A stretch of DNA of 64,000 nucleotides from Gordonia sp. X0973 (GTDB taxonomy: Bacteria; Actinomycetota; Actinomycetes; Mycobacteriales; Mycobacteriaceae): the NCBI RefSeq assembly GCF_013348785.1, contig NZ_CP054691.1:186001-250000 (forward strand), read 5' to 3'. Position numbers and translations under genes: made by a program. Under the pieces are notes generated by a model. It was not told where the DNA came from. It did not search any database and saw only the letters and a list, made by a program, of their open reading frames with translations. Shown here piece after piece: positions 27,253 through 36,472 of the stretch. Numbering within the stretch: the first letter of the stretch is position 1; every line of letters starts with the position of its first letter.

Positions 27253-28200
27253 TCAGATCATGCGGGCCATGCGGTAGTACCGCATCGCCGGTTTGGTGAG
27301 CAGGCCGACCTCGTCGAGGAACTCCATGAGGTGGGTGCATCCGCTGCGGATCATCGACGCGAAGTGGGCGTTGCGGCGGGACTCGTGCCAGGCCCGCTTG
27401 GCGTCGAGGCCGGCGTCGGCATAGGCCTGCGGTCGAATCAGGTTGAGCACGATCATCAGCGCGCCCATCGCCACGACGAGGGCGCTGACCTGTCGGCGGA
27501 ACCACCCGGCGTTGCGCATCGACTCGCGTACCTGCTCGCGCGCGTACTTCATATGCCGCGATTCCTCGAGCACGTGGATCTCGTTGACCGTGCGGATGAA
27601 CGGCAGCACCCGCTCGTCGCGCATACAGCCGCGTTGGAAGACGTCGAGGACCTCCTCGGCGACGAGGATCCCGGCGTAGGCGACCTCGTTGCGCGCGACC
27701 AGCTTGAAGAGCCGCCCGGCCTGGCCGATCCGGCGGTTCGGGCGGTAGGACTTGCCGACCATCTTCTCCGACGCCTTGGCGAACATCATCGAATGCCGGC
27801 ACTCGTCGGCGATCTCGGTGAGGGCGAACTGGAACTCGGAGCTGTGATAGTCGCCCAGGTACTGGTCGTTCAGCACCAACTCCTGCAGCAGCATCTCGAA
27901 CCAGATGCCGATGCACATGATCGACGCGAACTCGTGCCGGGTCAGGGAGATGCGCTGTTCCTCGGTCAGTTCATGCCAGTAGTCGGTGTCGTACAGCGAG
28001 GACCATTCCGGACTGCATCCGTACTTGTCCGGGTCCATCGGCGCCGACCAGTCGATCTCCGTCATGGCGTTGCGCGAGAGGCGCGCGGCCGAGTCGACGA
28101 GGCGCTCCGACACCTCTTCGACGCCCTGGTCGGGCAGGCTGACGGCAATCTCCGCAAGGGGATTCGACGACGGGGAGTTGCTCTTCATCGCTGCGGTCAT
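27253..28200 (-). CDS. AurF-like diiron oxygenase
   Basis: 315 residues, all-helical ferritin-like, with paired carboxylate/His motifs: FEMLLQELV, DECRHSMMF (ExxH), EVLDVF and LEESRHMKYA (ExxRH), as in p-aminobenzoate N-oxygenase AurF relatives. Such enzymes oxidise amines or C-H bonds with O2 and a two-electron donor. The adjacent FprB would supply electrons. ATG 28200 is chosen because GGAGG lies 5 nt upstream; ATG 28218 lies further out and would hide that site. The substrate is unknown. A non-membrane location is likely despite one hydrophobic helix (VSALVVAMGALMIVL). Confidence 0.82.
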   Translation of the reverse strand: MTAAMKSNSPSSNPLAEIAVSLPDQGVEEVSERLVDSAARLSRNAMTEIDWSAPMDPDKYGCSPEWSSLYDTDYWHELTEEQRISLTRHEFASIMCIGIWFEMLLQELVLNDQYLGDYHSSEFQFALTEIADECRHSMMFAKASEKMVGKSYRPNRRIGQAGRLFKLVARNEVAYAGILVAEEVLDVFQRGCMRDERVLPFIRTVNEIHVLEESRHMKYAREQVRESMRNAGWFRRQVSALVVAMGALMIVLNLIRPQAYADAGLDAKRAWHESRRNAHFASMIRSGCTHLMEFLDEVGLLTKPAMRYYRMARMI

Positions 28201-28353
28201 GGTGGCCTCCATCCGCATTGCGTTGGACGCTGACTATGACAGCGCCAACTGTGCCATTGATTGATGTAACAATAGCAGTCCCGTCGTGCCGGCACTAGAG
28301 GTCCGCAGCCGAGTTGCTGCAGGCGGCCGATACGGACGCCACCGAGGACACCC

Positions 28354-28773
28354 TCACGTGAGCTCGGCCCCGGTGAGCGGCGGAGAGGCGTCGAGGGCGG
28401 CGTTCTCGTCGTCGGAGAAGACCCGTGAGCGAGAGAGGAACCGGACACCTTCGGGCGCCTCCAGCGAAAACCCCGCGCCTCGACCGGGTACGACGTCGAG
28501 GATCAGTTGTGTGTGCTTCCAGAGCTTGAACTGGTCACCGTTGATCCAGACGCGTACCGCCGGGAGTGGGGCGGGGAGGTCGACCTCGCCGACGAGGACG
28601 TCGCGCTGACCGATGCGGTACTCGCCGACCGGGTAGCACATGGGGGCCGAGCCATCGCAGCAGCCGCCGGACTGGTGGATCATGAGCCCGCCGTGGAGCT
28701 CCGACAACTTGGTCAGGAGCGCCACGGCGGAGTCGGTGGCAACCACGCGCTCGGGGGTGGTTGAGTGCGGCAT
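28354..28773 (-). CDS. DUF779 protein paired with aldehyde dehydrogenase
   Basis: 139 residues with the DUF779 pattern: IHQSGGCCDGSAPMCYP, DVLVGEV, VWINGDQFKLWKHTQLILDVVPGRG and FSLEAPEGVRFLSRSRVF. The CC...C group suggests metal binding. The gene starts 4 nt after the aldehyde dehydrogenase stop on the same strand, the usual arrangement of this family with acetaldehyde-type dehydrogenases. Its exact role is not known. Confidence 0.88.
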   Translation of the reverse strand: MPHSTTPERVVATDSAVALLTKLSELHGGLMIHQSGGCCDGSAPMCYPVGEYRIGQRDVLVGEVDLPAPLPAVRVWINGDQFKLWKHTQLILDVVPGRGAGFSLEAPEGVRFLSRSRVFSDDENAALDASPPLTGAELT

Positions 28774-28777
28774 CGGT

Positions 28778-30301
28778 CTAGAAGAATCCCTTGGCGGACT
28801 GGGCGTAGCCCACCAGGAGGTTCTTGGTCTGCTGGTAGTGCTCGAGCATCGCCAGGTGGTTCTCGCGCCCGATCCCCGACTGCTTGTAGCCGCCGAAGGC
28901 CGCGTGCGCCGGGTAGTCGTGGTAGGTGTTCGTCCACACCCGGCCTGCTTGGATATCGCGGCCGGCGCGGTAGGCGACCGCACCGTTGCGGCTCCACACC
29001 CCTGCGCCGAGACCGTAGAGCGTGTCGTTGGCGATCTCGATCGCGTTGTCGTAGTCAGTGAACGACGTCACCGAGAGCACCGGGCCGAAGATCTCCTCCT
29101 GGAAGATTCGCATGTCGTTGTTACCGGCGAACACCGTCGGCTTGATGTAGAAGCCCTCGCTCAGGTCGCCGCTGGCCTCGAAAGGCTCACCACCGGTGAG
29201 CACCGTGGCTCCCTCTTCTTTGCCGATGGACAGGTACGACTTGATCTTCTCGAACTGATCGCTGGAAGCTTGCGCACCCATCATCGTGTCGGTGTCGAGT
29301 GGATTGCCCTGTTTGATCTTCTCGACGCGGGCGACGGCCTTCCCCAGGAAGTCGTCGTAGATTCCGTTCTGCACCAGCGCACGACTCGGGCAGGTGCAGA
29401 CCTCACCCTGATTGAGGGCAAACATGGTGAAGCCCTCCAGTGCGCGATCGAGGAAGCCGTCGTCAGAGCTCATCACGTCGTCGAAGAAGATGTTGGGACT
29501 CTTGCCCCCGAGTTCCAGTGTGACCGGGATCAGGTTCTCCGAGGCGTACTGCATGATGAGACGACCGGTCGTGGTCTCGCCGGTGAACGCGATCTTCTTG
29601 ATCCGGTTGCTCGACGCCAACGGCTTGCCTGCTTCGACGCCGAAGCCGTTGACGATGTTGAGCACGCCGTCGGGAAGCAGGTCGCCGATCAAGCTGATCA
29701 AGTACAGGATCGACGCGGGCGTCTGCTCGGCCGGCTTGAGGACCACACAGTTGCCCGCGGCCAGTGCCGGAGCCAGCTTCCACGTCGCCATGAGAATCGG
29801 AAAGTTCCACGGGATGATCTGGCCGACGACACCGAGCGGCTCGTGAAAGTGGTAAGCGACGGTGTCGTTGTCGATCTCGGAGATCCCGCCCTCCTGGGCG
29901 CGGATCACGCCGGCGAAGTATCGGAAGTGGTCGACGGCCAGCGGGATGTCGGCAGCGAGGGTTTCGCGTACCGCTTTGCCGTTGTCCCAGGTCTCGGCGA
30001 CGGCGATTTTCTGCAGATTCGCTTCGATGCGGTCGGCGATCTTGTTGAGGATGACGGCACGCTCGGCCACCGATGTCTTGCCCCAGGCCGGTGCGGCGTC
30101 GTGGGCCGCATCGAGGGCGAGGTCGATGTCTTCTGCCGTCGAACGGGCCACCTCGCAGAAGGTCTTGCCGTCGACGGGCGACGGGTTCTCGAAGTACTGG
30201 CCTTTGACCGGCGGAACCCACTTGCCGCCGATCCAGTTGTCGTAGCGCGATTCGTAGCTCATCACGGCGCCGTCGGTGCCCGGCTTGGCGAATACGGTCA
30301 T
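28778..30301 (-). CDS. Aldehyde dehydrogenase (ExaC/AldB type)
   Basis: 507 residues, NAD-dependent. It contains [19 protein letters not shown], the glycine motif FTGETTTG, the general base in LELGGKSPN, and the catalytic Cys in [11 protein letters not shown]. It ends with [15 protein letters not shown] and a short tail. The sequence is that of the acetaldehyde/ethanol-induced group rather than betaine-aldehyde enzymes. It lies downstream of an AcoR-like regulator on the same strand and upstream of a DUF779 gene, so short-chain aldehyde removal under that regulator is inferred. Confidence 0.93.
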   Translation of the reverse strand: MTVFAKPGTDGAVMSYESRYDNWIGGKWVPPVKGQYFENPSPVDGKTFCEVARSTAEDIDLALDAAHDAAPAWGKTSVAERAVILNKIADRIEANLQKIAVAETWDNGKAVRETLAADIPLAVDHFRYFAGVIRAQEGGISEIDNDTVAYHFHEPLGVVGQIIPWNFPILMATWKLAPALAAGNCVVLKPAEQTPASILYLISLIGDLLPDGVLNIVNGFGVEAGKPLASSNRIKKIAFTGETTTGRLIMQYASENLIPVTLELGGKSPNIFFDDVMSSDDGFLDRALEGFTMFALNQGEVCTCPSRALVQNGIYDDFLGKAVARVEKIKQGNPLDTDTMMGAQASSDQFEKIKSYLSIGKEEGATVLTGGEPFEASGDLSEGFYIKPTVFAGNNDMRIFQEEIFGPVLSVTSFTDYDNAIEIANDTLYGLGAGVWSRNGAVAYRAGRDIQAGRVWTNTYHDYPAHAAFGGYKQSGIGRENHLAMLEHYQQTKNLLVGYAQSAKGFF

Positions 30302-30379
30302 GGTTCCCGCTCCTTCGTGTCCATCTGGTGAGGTGCATCACACTGTAGGAAGGGAAAGGTTGCAACGACGTTGCAGTGC

Positions 30380-31621
30380 TCAGCGGCCCAAACGGTGATC
30401 CAGCAGGCGTGCGCGGCCGCTCGCCCGAGCCCGACCGGGATGCCCGGGCGGGAGGCTGTGCGCGAGCTGCGACCACGCGGTCAAGTCGTCGCGGCCCAGA
30501 GGCGAATCGACCCACGATTCGAGCGCTGCGACATCTCCCGCGACGACCAGGCGTGAGCGCAGGTCGACGAGAAGTTCGTCGAACAGTTCGACGACGCCGG
30601 GGGCGTTCGAGTCTGCCAGCAGCCCGCCGCGACCCAGCGTGCGGACTGCGGCGGGCAATTCGCCGGTGGCGACGTGCGCGCGCAGTTGCGCGACGTCTGA
30701 CTCGGAGTCGACGACCAAGCGGTACGGGCGGGACTCGACGATGTCGCCAAGCGTCCGGCGCAGACGTGAGATCTCTGCGCGAACCGTCACCGAGCCCAGC
30801 CCCGCGTCGGTGAGCATCAGTGCGAGCTGGTCGGTAGACAGCCCCTCTGGATGTTCTTGGAGGAGGAGCAAGATTTCTGCGTGCCGGGGCGAGAGCTGCT
30901 TGGTGGCACCGCCCGCCAGCCAGGTGGGCGGCCCGTCGTCGAGGATCGTGAGGAATGGTCGCCCGTCGGTTGGGTCGAGATTCGTCGAGGTCGCGCCGAG
31001 TTCGCGCTCGACCGCGGCGACGACCGAACGGACCGCGGTGAGGGCGAACGGTGCGGCAGCCGCGTCGCCACCGGTGATGTCCAGTACGCCCAGCACCGCT
31101 CCGGTGTGCGGATCGTGGATCGGTGCCGCCGAACAGTTCCAGTTCTGTACCGATCCGAGGAAGTGCTCCGGACCGATGACCTGCACGCTCCGGTCGACGG
31201 TCAGCGCGAGGCCGGGGGCGTTGGTGCCCACGGCTTTCTCGCTCCATACAGCTCCTTCGACGAACGAGATTCGGCTGGCTGCCGCGCGTGCCGAACGGCA
31301 CCCGTCCACCCACAGCAGGCGACCCTGCGCGTCGGTGACCGCTACGACGGCGTCGACGTCGACGAGGTCTTCCACCAGCAGTGACTGGATCAATGGCCGC
31401 GACAGCGAAAGTCGGTGGGAATCGCGATAGGCCCGGAATTCGGCGTCGCTGACCGCGCCGGGCTCGGGCTCGGTGGCACCGGGGTCCACGCCTCGTTCAC
31501 GCGAACGAACCCAGGATTCACGCACCAGCGTGCGAACGGCGCCTTCGGCGGGCAGGACCCCGGAGAGGAACTGTTCGTGCGCGCGCTTGACGCGCACGGT
31601 GGGAGAGGCGGCGGTGCCCAT
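30380..31621 (-). CDS. GAF-domain transcriptional regulator (AcoR-like, without AAA domain)
   Basis: 413 residues. Residues 30-220 follow the AcoR N-terminus: LVRESWVRSRERGVDP, a GAF domain with VVAVTDAQGRLLWVDG, WSEKAVGTNAPGLAL, and VQNWNCSAAPIHDPHTGAVLGVLDITG. The sigma-54 AAA module is absent. Instead a winged-helix part follows (LSPRHAEILLLLQEHPEGLS, RAEISRLRRTLG). It probably senses a small ketone or aldehyde and controls the aldehyde dehydrogenase 78 nt downstream on the same strand. Confidence 0.85.
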   Translation of the reverse strand: MGTAASPTVRVKRAHEQFLSGVLPAEGAVRTLVRESWVRSRERGVDPGATEPEPGAVSDAEFRAYRDSHRLSLSRPLIQSLLVEDLVDVDAVVAVTDAQGRLLWVDGCRSARAAASRISFVEGAVWSEKAVGTNAPGLALTVDRSVQVIGPEHFLGSVQNWNCSAAPIHDPHTGAVLGVLDITGGDAAAAPFALTAVRSVVAAVERELGATSTNLDPTDGRPFLTILDDGPPTWLAGGATKQLSPRHAEILLLLQEHPEGLSTDQLALMLTDAGLGSVTVRAEISRLRRTLGDIVESRPYRLVVDSESDVAQLRAHVATGELPAAVRTLGRGGLLADSNAPGVVELFDELLVDLRSRLVVAGDVAALESWVDSPLGRDDLTAWSQLAHSLPPGHPGRARASGRARLLDHRLGR

Positions 31622-31797
31622 GGGTAATCCTCTGCTGCGGGTTACCTGCGATTGTGCATCGCCCGGTGTGACCTGGGCAACAACCTGAAGCAGAGAATCG
31701 AGTAGTCCGCTACTCGGGGCCTACGCCCGAAGAGTCCCTAACGTCGCTTCTGCCAACAACGGACCCGACGAGCTGTCGGCCTACAAGGAGTCAGATG

Positions 31798-32325
31798 ATG
31801 AGGAAAATTTCGATGGCGCTGGGGATCGCGTCCCTGGCGGTTGCGGCCGCGGCGGCCGCGGCCGGCGGTGCCGAGGCGGCCACCAAGGTGCAGGCGTCAA
31901 TCGTCGGTTTCGACATGACGGTCTACGGGGGAAGCGGCGGCAAGATCGCCTTCCAGGCGTTCAACCAGCTGGATCGGGATATGACGTGCGGGTGGACCGT
32001 CGACGGGCACAATTCCCCGGCCTTCGAGATCGCCAAGGGCAGCAAGGGGAGCGGGTACGTGAACAGCTCCTACGGCGATCACAAGATCGTCATCCTCTGC
32101 AAGTCCTATCAGGACGCCTCCTTCGTCCCGCCGAAGTACAAGGCGGGGGCATCCGGGACGGTGACGGTCAAGAAGGATCCCGCGCCGCCGCCGGTGACAC
32201 CCCCGGCCAAGCAGAAGCTGCCGCAGAAGCCGATCAAGCTGCTGCCGAAGAACGGGCCGGGCGTCCCCAACCCGGCACCGGCCGACCCGATCACCCAGTA
32301 TTTCCGCGATATGGGGCTGAGCTGA
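31798..32325 (+). CDS. Secreted protein with Pro/Lys-rich tail, unknown
   Basis: 175 residues. The signal peptide has an Ala-rich core (MALGIASLAVAAAAAAAGGAEAA). A strand-rich domain holds MTCGWTVDG and IVILCKSY, likely one disulphide, and a Pro/Lys tail (residues 120-160) ends in ITQYFRDMGLS. AAGGAG at 31785-31790 favours ATG 31798 (7 nt) over the adjacent ATG at 31795 (4 nt). It shares the Cys pattern with the product at 25123. It is divergent from the AcoR-like regulator; function unknown. Confidence 0.7.
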   Translation: MRKISMALGIASLAVAAAAAAAGGAEAATKVQASIVGFDMTVYGGSGGKIAFQAFNQLDRDMTCGWTVDGHNSPAFEIAKGSKGSGYVNSSYGDHKIVILCKSYQDASFVPPKYKAGASGTVTVKKDPAPPPVTPPAKQKLPQKPIKLLPKNGPGVPNPAPADPITQYFRDMGLS

Positions 32326-32340
32326 TCGGTATCCGCCCGG

Positions 32341-33513
32341 CTACCGGTGCTTGCGCAGCAGCGGCAGCGCGACGATGAGCGCGAGGGCGGGCAACGCGAA
32401 CCCGACTCCCAGAGTCGCCGCGTTGCCCGCCAGCGCGCCCAGTGCGACCGCGCCGATGAGGGCACCGCCGTAGTTGAACAGGTTGACCCGGGCGATCACC
32501 TCGTCGCCGCGGTCCGGTAGGAGTTCGCCCGCCCAGCTGAACGCGACGGGGACCAGCAGGCCCGCAGCGGTGCCGGCCAGGGCGAATCCGATCACCGCCG
32601 GGACGGTCGTGTGCAGCGTCGTGACGACGACACACCCGACGAGGGCGATGGCGACGCCGACGAATCCCGTCGTCGTGCGGCCCCAGCGTCGGACCATCGG
32701 GTCGGCGGCTAACCGGCCGAGCAACACGATGCCGAGATAGGCGGCGTAGGCCAGCGGCGCGACGGAGCCCTTCGCGTGCAGGCCGTCCTGCATGTAGACC
32801 GTGCTCCACGTCGCGACCGCGGAGTCGACGACGAAGGCGGAGAACACCAGGCCGCCGACCAGCCAGATGCCGCGCCACGGCAGCCGTTCCTCGGAAGCGG
32901 GCTTCCCGTCGACGGTCCGCGGTGCGACGTGCCGGTCGCCGTAGCGCAGTACGAGCAGCGCCGCGACCACGGCGAACCCGGCGCCGAGTGCGATGGGAGC
33001 GGTCCGGGACCAGTCGGTCGTGTGGACCCCCGCCGTGGCGAGCGCGGCGATGATCGCGGCCATCGTGTACGCGGCGTAGAGCCGCCCGAAGACCGGTCGC
33101 GACGACGCTGCCTCGGCCAGCGCGCCGGCCATGTTGGCCGAGGCGTCGACACAGCCCAGGCCGACGCCGAACACGGTGACGGCCGCGGTGAAGACGACCA
33201 GCGACGTCGTGTTGATGGCGACGAGCAGGAACGCGGCCTGGATGAGAAATCCGACGGTGAGCGCCCACCGACTGCCCAGGCGGACTGCGATCGCGTCGGC
33301 GAGCACCGATCCGCCCGCCGCGGCGATCCCGACGGCCAGCATGATCCCGGAGAGCACGGTCTCCGAGGCGCCGATCCGCTCCTTGAACGTCGGCAGGGCG
33401 GAGACGATCGCGGCGTACCCGTAGCCCTGCGCCGCGAAGGCGACGGCCACGGCGAGGAAGGTCGACGTCTGCAGACCGCGGTGGAAACCGCCGTCGGCCA
33501 CCCGGGTGGTCAC
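32341..33513 (-). CDS. MFS transporter
   Basis: 390 residues with about 12 hydrophobic helices and the loop 2-3 region AIAVRLGSRWALTVGF. GTG 33513 overlaps the stop of the upstream peptidase gene (GTGA), so both are co-translated. Substrate unknown; pairing with a secreted S15 acyl-peptidase/esterase may mean it exports or imports a product or substrate of that enzyme. It is convergent with the secreted protein ending at 32325, 15 bp away. Confidence 0.85.
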   Translation of the reverse strand: MTTRVADGGFHRGLQTSTFLAVAVAFAAQGYGYAAIVSALPTFKERIGASETVLSGIMLAVGIAAAGGSVLADAIAVRLGSRWALTVGFLIQAAFLLVAINTTSLVVFTAAVTVFGVGLGCVDASANMAGALAEAASSRPVFGRLYAAYTMAAIIAALATAGVHTTDWSRTAPIALGAGFAVVAALLVLRYGDRHVAPRTVDGKPASEERLPWRGIWLVGGLVFSAFVVDSAVATWSTVYMQDGLHAKGSVAPLAYAAYLGIVLLGRLAADPMVRRWGRTTTGFVGVAIALVGCVVVTTLHTTVPAVIGFALAGTAAGLLVPVAFSWAGELLPDRGDEVIARVNLFNYGGALIGAVALGALAGNAATLGVGFALPALALIVALPLLRKHR

Positions 33514-35768
33514 CCGCCGTTGAAGGCCGGGCGGTAGGTCCGGCACGGCTGGCCGCGCAGCACCCGGCACTCCGGTGCCGGTCCGCCCGCGCGCTGGCCG
33601 GGGACCACCGGCAGCACCAACGTCGAACCGCCCGCACCCAACCCGAGCGTGTCGACGACGCGTCCGCCGGTGTTCGGGGTGGCGAAGCGCCAGGTGGTCT
33701 TGTCGCCGCCGGGAGCGGTGATGGTCACGCGGATTCGGGAGCCCTGGCGGAACACATGGCCGAGCGAGGCCAGCTGGATCCGCGCGAGTTGTGTGCCGAC
33801 GAGCGGGCTCGGGTCCAGCCAGTCGCGCGTCGGGTCGAGCGGGGTGGCCGCCGCGTTGGTCGCGCGCAGCGAGGCCCGCAGGAAACCGGAGGTGACCAGG
33901 ATTTCCGTGCCGTCCGGTCGGACCTCGGAGATCGTCGCCTGCAGATCGGTGTTCGGGGCCGACGACGACAGTCGGAGGTCGACGCTGCCCGGTCCGACGA
34001 CGAGCTGGTCGCTCCCTAGCGGGGCGGTCGTGAAGCCGACGCCCGCGCGACCCGGAACCGGGGCCCACTCGTAGGTGGCACCGGCGGCCCACGGCTTGGT
34101 CGAGGCGCCGGTCGCGTGCATCGTCCCGGCCGGTCGCGCCGCCGGATCCGGGCGGAAGGAGACCGACGACGACGGTCCGGGCGTGCGCGTCAGCCGGCCG
34201 CCCGCGTCGAGCGTCCAGCGCACCCCGTCGCCGACCCCATTGGCCGGCCACGACGTGAAGCCGCGCGACCACGGTGCGGACATGTTGCCCGGGATGGGGG
34301 TGCCTGACCCGTTGTCGAAGAAGACCTGCACGCGTGGGTCCCGCTTGAAGAACGCCTTGGCCTGCGCGAGGTTGGTCGCCTCCGGGTGCCGGGCGGTCAC
34401 GATCGGACGCCCCGGGGCCTCGGTCACCGCGGCGTAGACCACCGGCATCAACGCGCTCAGGGCCGGGTTCGGCTGCGGCACCGTCTGGTCGAGGTAGATC
34501 CGCAGGAATTCGTACCAGGGGCCGAGGAACTGTGGGCCGAGTGAATCGAGGTGGGCGCCGTTCATCATGCGCACCCAGACGTTGGGGTTGTTGCGGAAGT
34601 GCTTGATGATCTCGGTCCACTGGGGGCCGGTCTGCTCGTCCTGCAGCGCGCCCACCAAGTAGACCGGCACGTTCACCTTCTCGGCCCAGTACGACGGCGA
34701 GCGGTGTTCCAGCAGGGACACCGTCCGCGTCGGGTTGGCCTCGATGAGCTGCTTGATCCGCTGGGTCTGCAGGCGCAGCTTCTGGTTGGCCGCGCAGTGC
34801 CGATCGCCGCGTCGGACCAGTTCCCGCGCATACGGCTGCCCGCCCTGCGGCGCCGGCTCGGCGTCGTCCTGACGTTCGGTGAGCCACGAGTTGGCGAAGC
34901 CGTTGTTGAAGATGCCGCCGGGGAACCCGGTCGAGTAGAGGTCGTCGGTGAGGCTCATCGGTGCGATCGCCGCCAGGCTCGGCGGATGGGTGCCGGCCGT
35001 CGCGATCTGGGAGATGCCGGAGAAGGAGATCCCGACGAGGCCGACCTTGTGGCGCTTGACCCAGGACTGTGCGCCGACCGTCTCGACGATGTCGTAACCG
35101 TCGTAGATGGTGGGCCAGTCGAACAGGTCGAAGGCGCCGCCGGAGCAGCCCGATCCGCGCATCTGCACGTTCACCGCGGCGAAACCGGCCGTCGGGGCGA
35201 CCTGGTTGCCGAGGACCGTGCCCGTCGCCGGGGCCATCGGGTCGGGCACTTTGGCGAGCCCCTTGATGGCGCCGACGAGGAAGTTGCCCGGTGCCGCGTG
35301 CTGGTAGCCGGAGTATTCGATGACCGTGGGGAAGGGGCCGTCGTTCATCGTCTTGCCGTCGGGAAGCCGGACGGTGACGGCCAACTCGACCCCGTCGCGC
35401 ATCCGCACGTAGTTCAGTCCCGGGTGCAGGTGCTGCGAACGGTAGAGGCCGCGGTCCGGGGGTGCCTCGCCGCGCACGGCGAAGGAGTTACCCGCGGTGC
35501 CGTCGACGACGAACCGGTAGCCGCCGCCGGCGGGGAGGTCGCGCACCAGGAATGAGCCGAGCCGATCGACGGTCCCGCTGCCGACGGTCGCGCCGCCGGA
35601 GTTGACCAGCTTCACCTGCGCGCCGGGACGGGAGTCGATCAGATAGGCCTGATAGACGCTGCCGTGGCCGCTGCCGATGGCGCTTGCCGCCGTCGCGGGA
35701 GTGGCGAGTCCGATGGACAGGGCGATGGTGGCGAGCGCGGCCATCGCCGCAGTCCAGAACTGGCGCAT
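33510..35768 (-). CDS. Secreted X-Pro dipeptidyl-peptidase/CocE-family hydrolase (S15)
   Basis: 752 residues. The signal peptide is MRQFWTAAMAALATIALSIG..ATPATAASA. A small N-terminal beta domain precedes the S15 alpha/beta hydrolase with MRDGVELAVTVRLPDG, NVQMRGSGCSGG and the nucleophile elbow GISFSGISQ. The C-terminal jelly roll (DWLDPSPL, QLASLGHVFRQGSRIRVTITAPGGDK) is typical of CocE-like acyl hydrolases. It would cleave an ester or X-Pro bond outside the membrane. It is the first gene of a two-gene unit with the MFS transporter. Confidence 0.9.
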   Translation of the reverse strand: MRQFWTAAMAALATIALSIGLATPATAASAIGSGHGSVYQAYLIDSRPGAQVKLVNSGGATVGSGTVDRLGSFLVRDLPAGGGYRFVVDGTAGNSFAVRGEAPPDRGLYRSQHLHPGLNYVRMRDGVELAVTVRLPDGKTMNDGPFPTVIEYSGYQHAAPGNFLVGAIKGLAKVPDPMAPATGTVLGNQVAPTAGFAAVNVQMRGSGCSGGAFDLFDWPTIYDGYDIVETVGAQSWVKRHKVGLVGISFSGISQIATAGTHPPSLAAIAPMSLTDDLYSTGFPGGIFNNGFANSWLTERQDDAEPAPQGGQPYARELVRRGDRHCAANQKLRLQTQRIKQLIEANPTRTVSLLEHRSPSYWAEKVNVPVYLVGALQDEQTGPQWTEIIKHFRNNPNVWVRMMNGAHLDSLGPQFLGPWYEFLRIYLDQTVPQPNPALSALMPVVYAAVTEAPGRPIVTARHPEATNLAQAKAFFKRDPRVQVFFDNGSGTPIPGNMSAPWSRGFTSWPANGVGDGVRWTLDAGGRLTRTPGPSSSVSFRPDPAARPAGTMHATGASTKPWAAGATYEWAPVPGRAGVGFTTAPLGSDQLVVGPGSVDLRLSSSAPNTDLQATISEVRPDGTEILVTSGFLRASLRATNAAATPLDPTRDWLDPSPLVGTQLARIQLASLGHVFRQGSRIRVTITAPGGDKTTWRFATPNTGGRVVDTLGLGAGGSTLVLPVVPGQRAGGPAPECRVLRGQPCRTYRPAFNGG

Positions 35769-35896
35769 CTGCGTGGATCTCCCCGGGCTAGAGACGTTGG
35801 CCGTCGTGACCGACGTTCGGCGCGATCTGGGCGCCGCCGTTTTCAGACTCTAGGGGTGCGGGTGCGAGTTGCGGTTGGTTAGGCGCGAATTGGGTC

Positions 35897-36037
35897 TTAC
35901 TTCTTGGGCTGCTGCGCCTGGTGATGCCCCTCGCACCACTGGTCGGCGGGGACGGATGCGCGGACCTCGTCGACGTGGCTGCCGCATCCGGACCAGGTCG
36001 TCTTGCCGCAGATACGGCAACGGACTGCTTGACACAT
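35897..36037 (-). CDS. 46-residue cysteine-rich protein
   Basis: A very small gene: MCQAVRCRICGKTTWSGCG, then SHVDEVRASVPADQWCEGHH and a Gln/Lys end. Five Cys and adjacent His (C2, C7, C10, C18, C35, H38-H39) suggest a zinc knuckle. I recall similar MCQAVxCxxCGKTTWxGCG proteins across actinobacteria, without a known function. It lies between the S15 peptidase and the AhpD-like gene, on the same strand as both. Confidence 0.75.
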   Translation of the reverse strand: MCQAVRCRICGKTTWSGCGSHVDEVRASVPADQWCEGHHQAQQPKK

Positions 36038-36049
36038 GGGCCTATCCTC

Positions 36050-36433
36050 TCAGCTCGTCTGCTGGCCCGCAGCCGCGGCGGCACTGAATTCGCGGAACAC
36101 CTCGTAGGCGCGGGCGCCGTGGATGGTGGCCGGGCCGCCGTGCATGAGGAAGGTGACGCCGATCGCCTCGGCGGCCTCCTGGTCGGTGGCGCCCGCCCGT
36201 GCCGCGGCCTGGGCGTGCGAGGCGATGCAGCCGGCGCATCCCTCGACCACGCCGATGGCCAGCGCGATGAGTTCCTTGGTCTTGCGGTCGATGGCGCCGT
36301 CGGCGAAAGCGGCGCCGGACAGTGCGGCGAAGCCCTGGTAGACCTCGGGGATGGCCTTGCGCAGCTCCCGGTGCTGCGGGGTCAAAGCGCGCAGGGTCTC
36401 CGAGCCGGAGGGGGTGGTGTGTGCGGTGGTCAT
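36050..36433 (-). CDS. Carboxymuconolactone decarboxylase/AhpD-like protein
   Basis: 127 residues with the CxxC-x-x-H redox motif in EGCAGCIASHAQAAARAGAT and FLMHGGPATIHGARAYEVF. Such proteins are AhpD-like peroxidase partners or decarboxylases. It follows the MMPL gene by 39 nt on the same strand and is likely co-transcribed under the two palindromic operators upstream of that gene. A thiol or peroxide stress role is inferred. Confidence 0.87.
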   Translation of the reverse strand: MTTAHTTPSGSETLRALTPQHRELRKAIPEVYQGFAALSGAAFADGAIDRKTKELIALAIGVVEGCAGCIASHAQAAARAGATDQEAAEAIGVTFLMHGGPATIHGARAYEVFREFSAAAAAGQQTS

Positions 36434-36472
36434 GATGATTCCTTTCGGGGTTGGTCGAGCGGTGGTCAGAGG

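Noticed and set aside
28201-28218. Upstream ATG for the AurF-like gene
   Set aside because: The ribosome site GGAGG lies between it and ATG 28200, which fits the latter.
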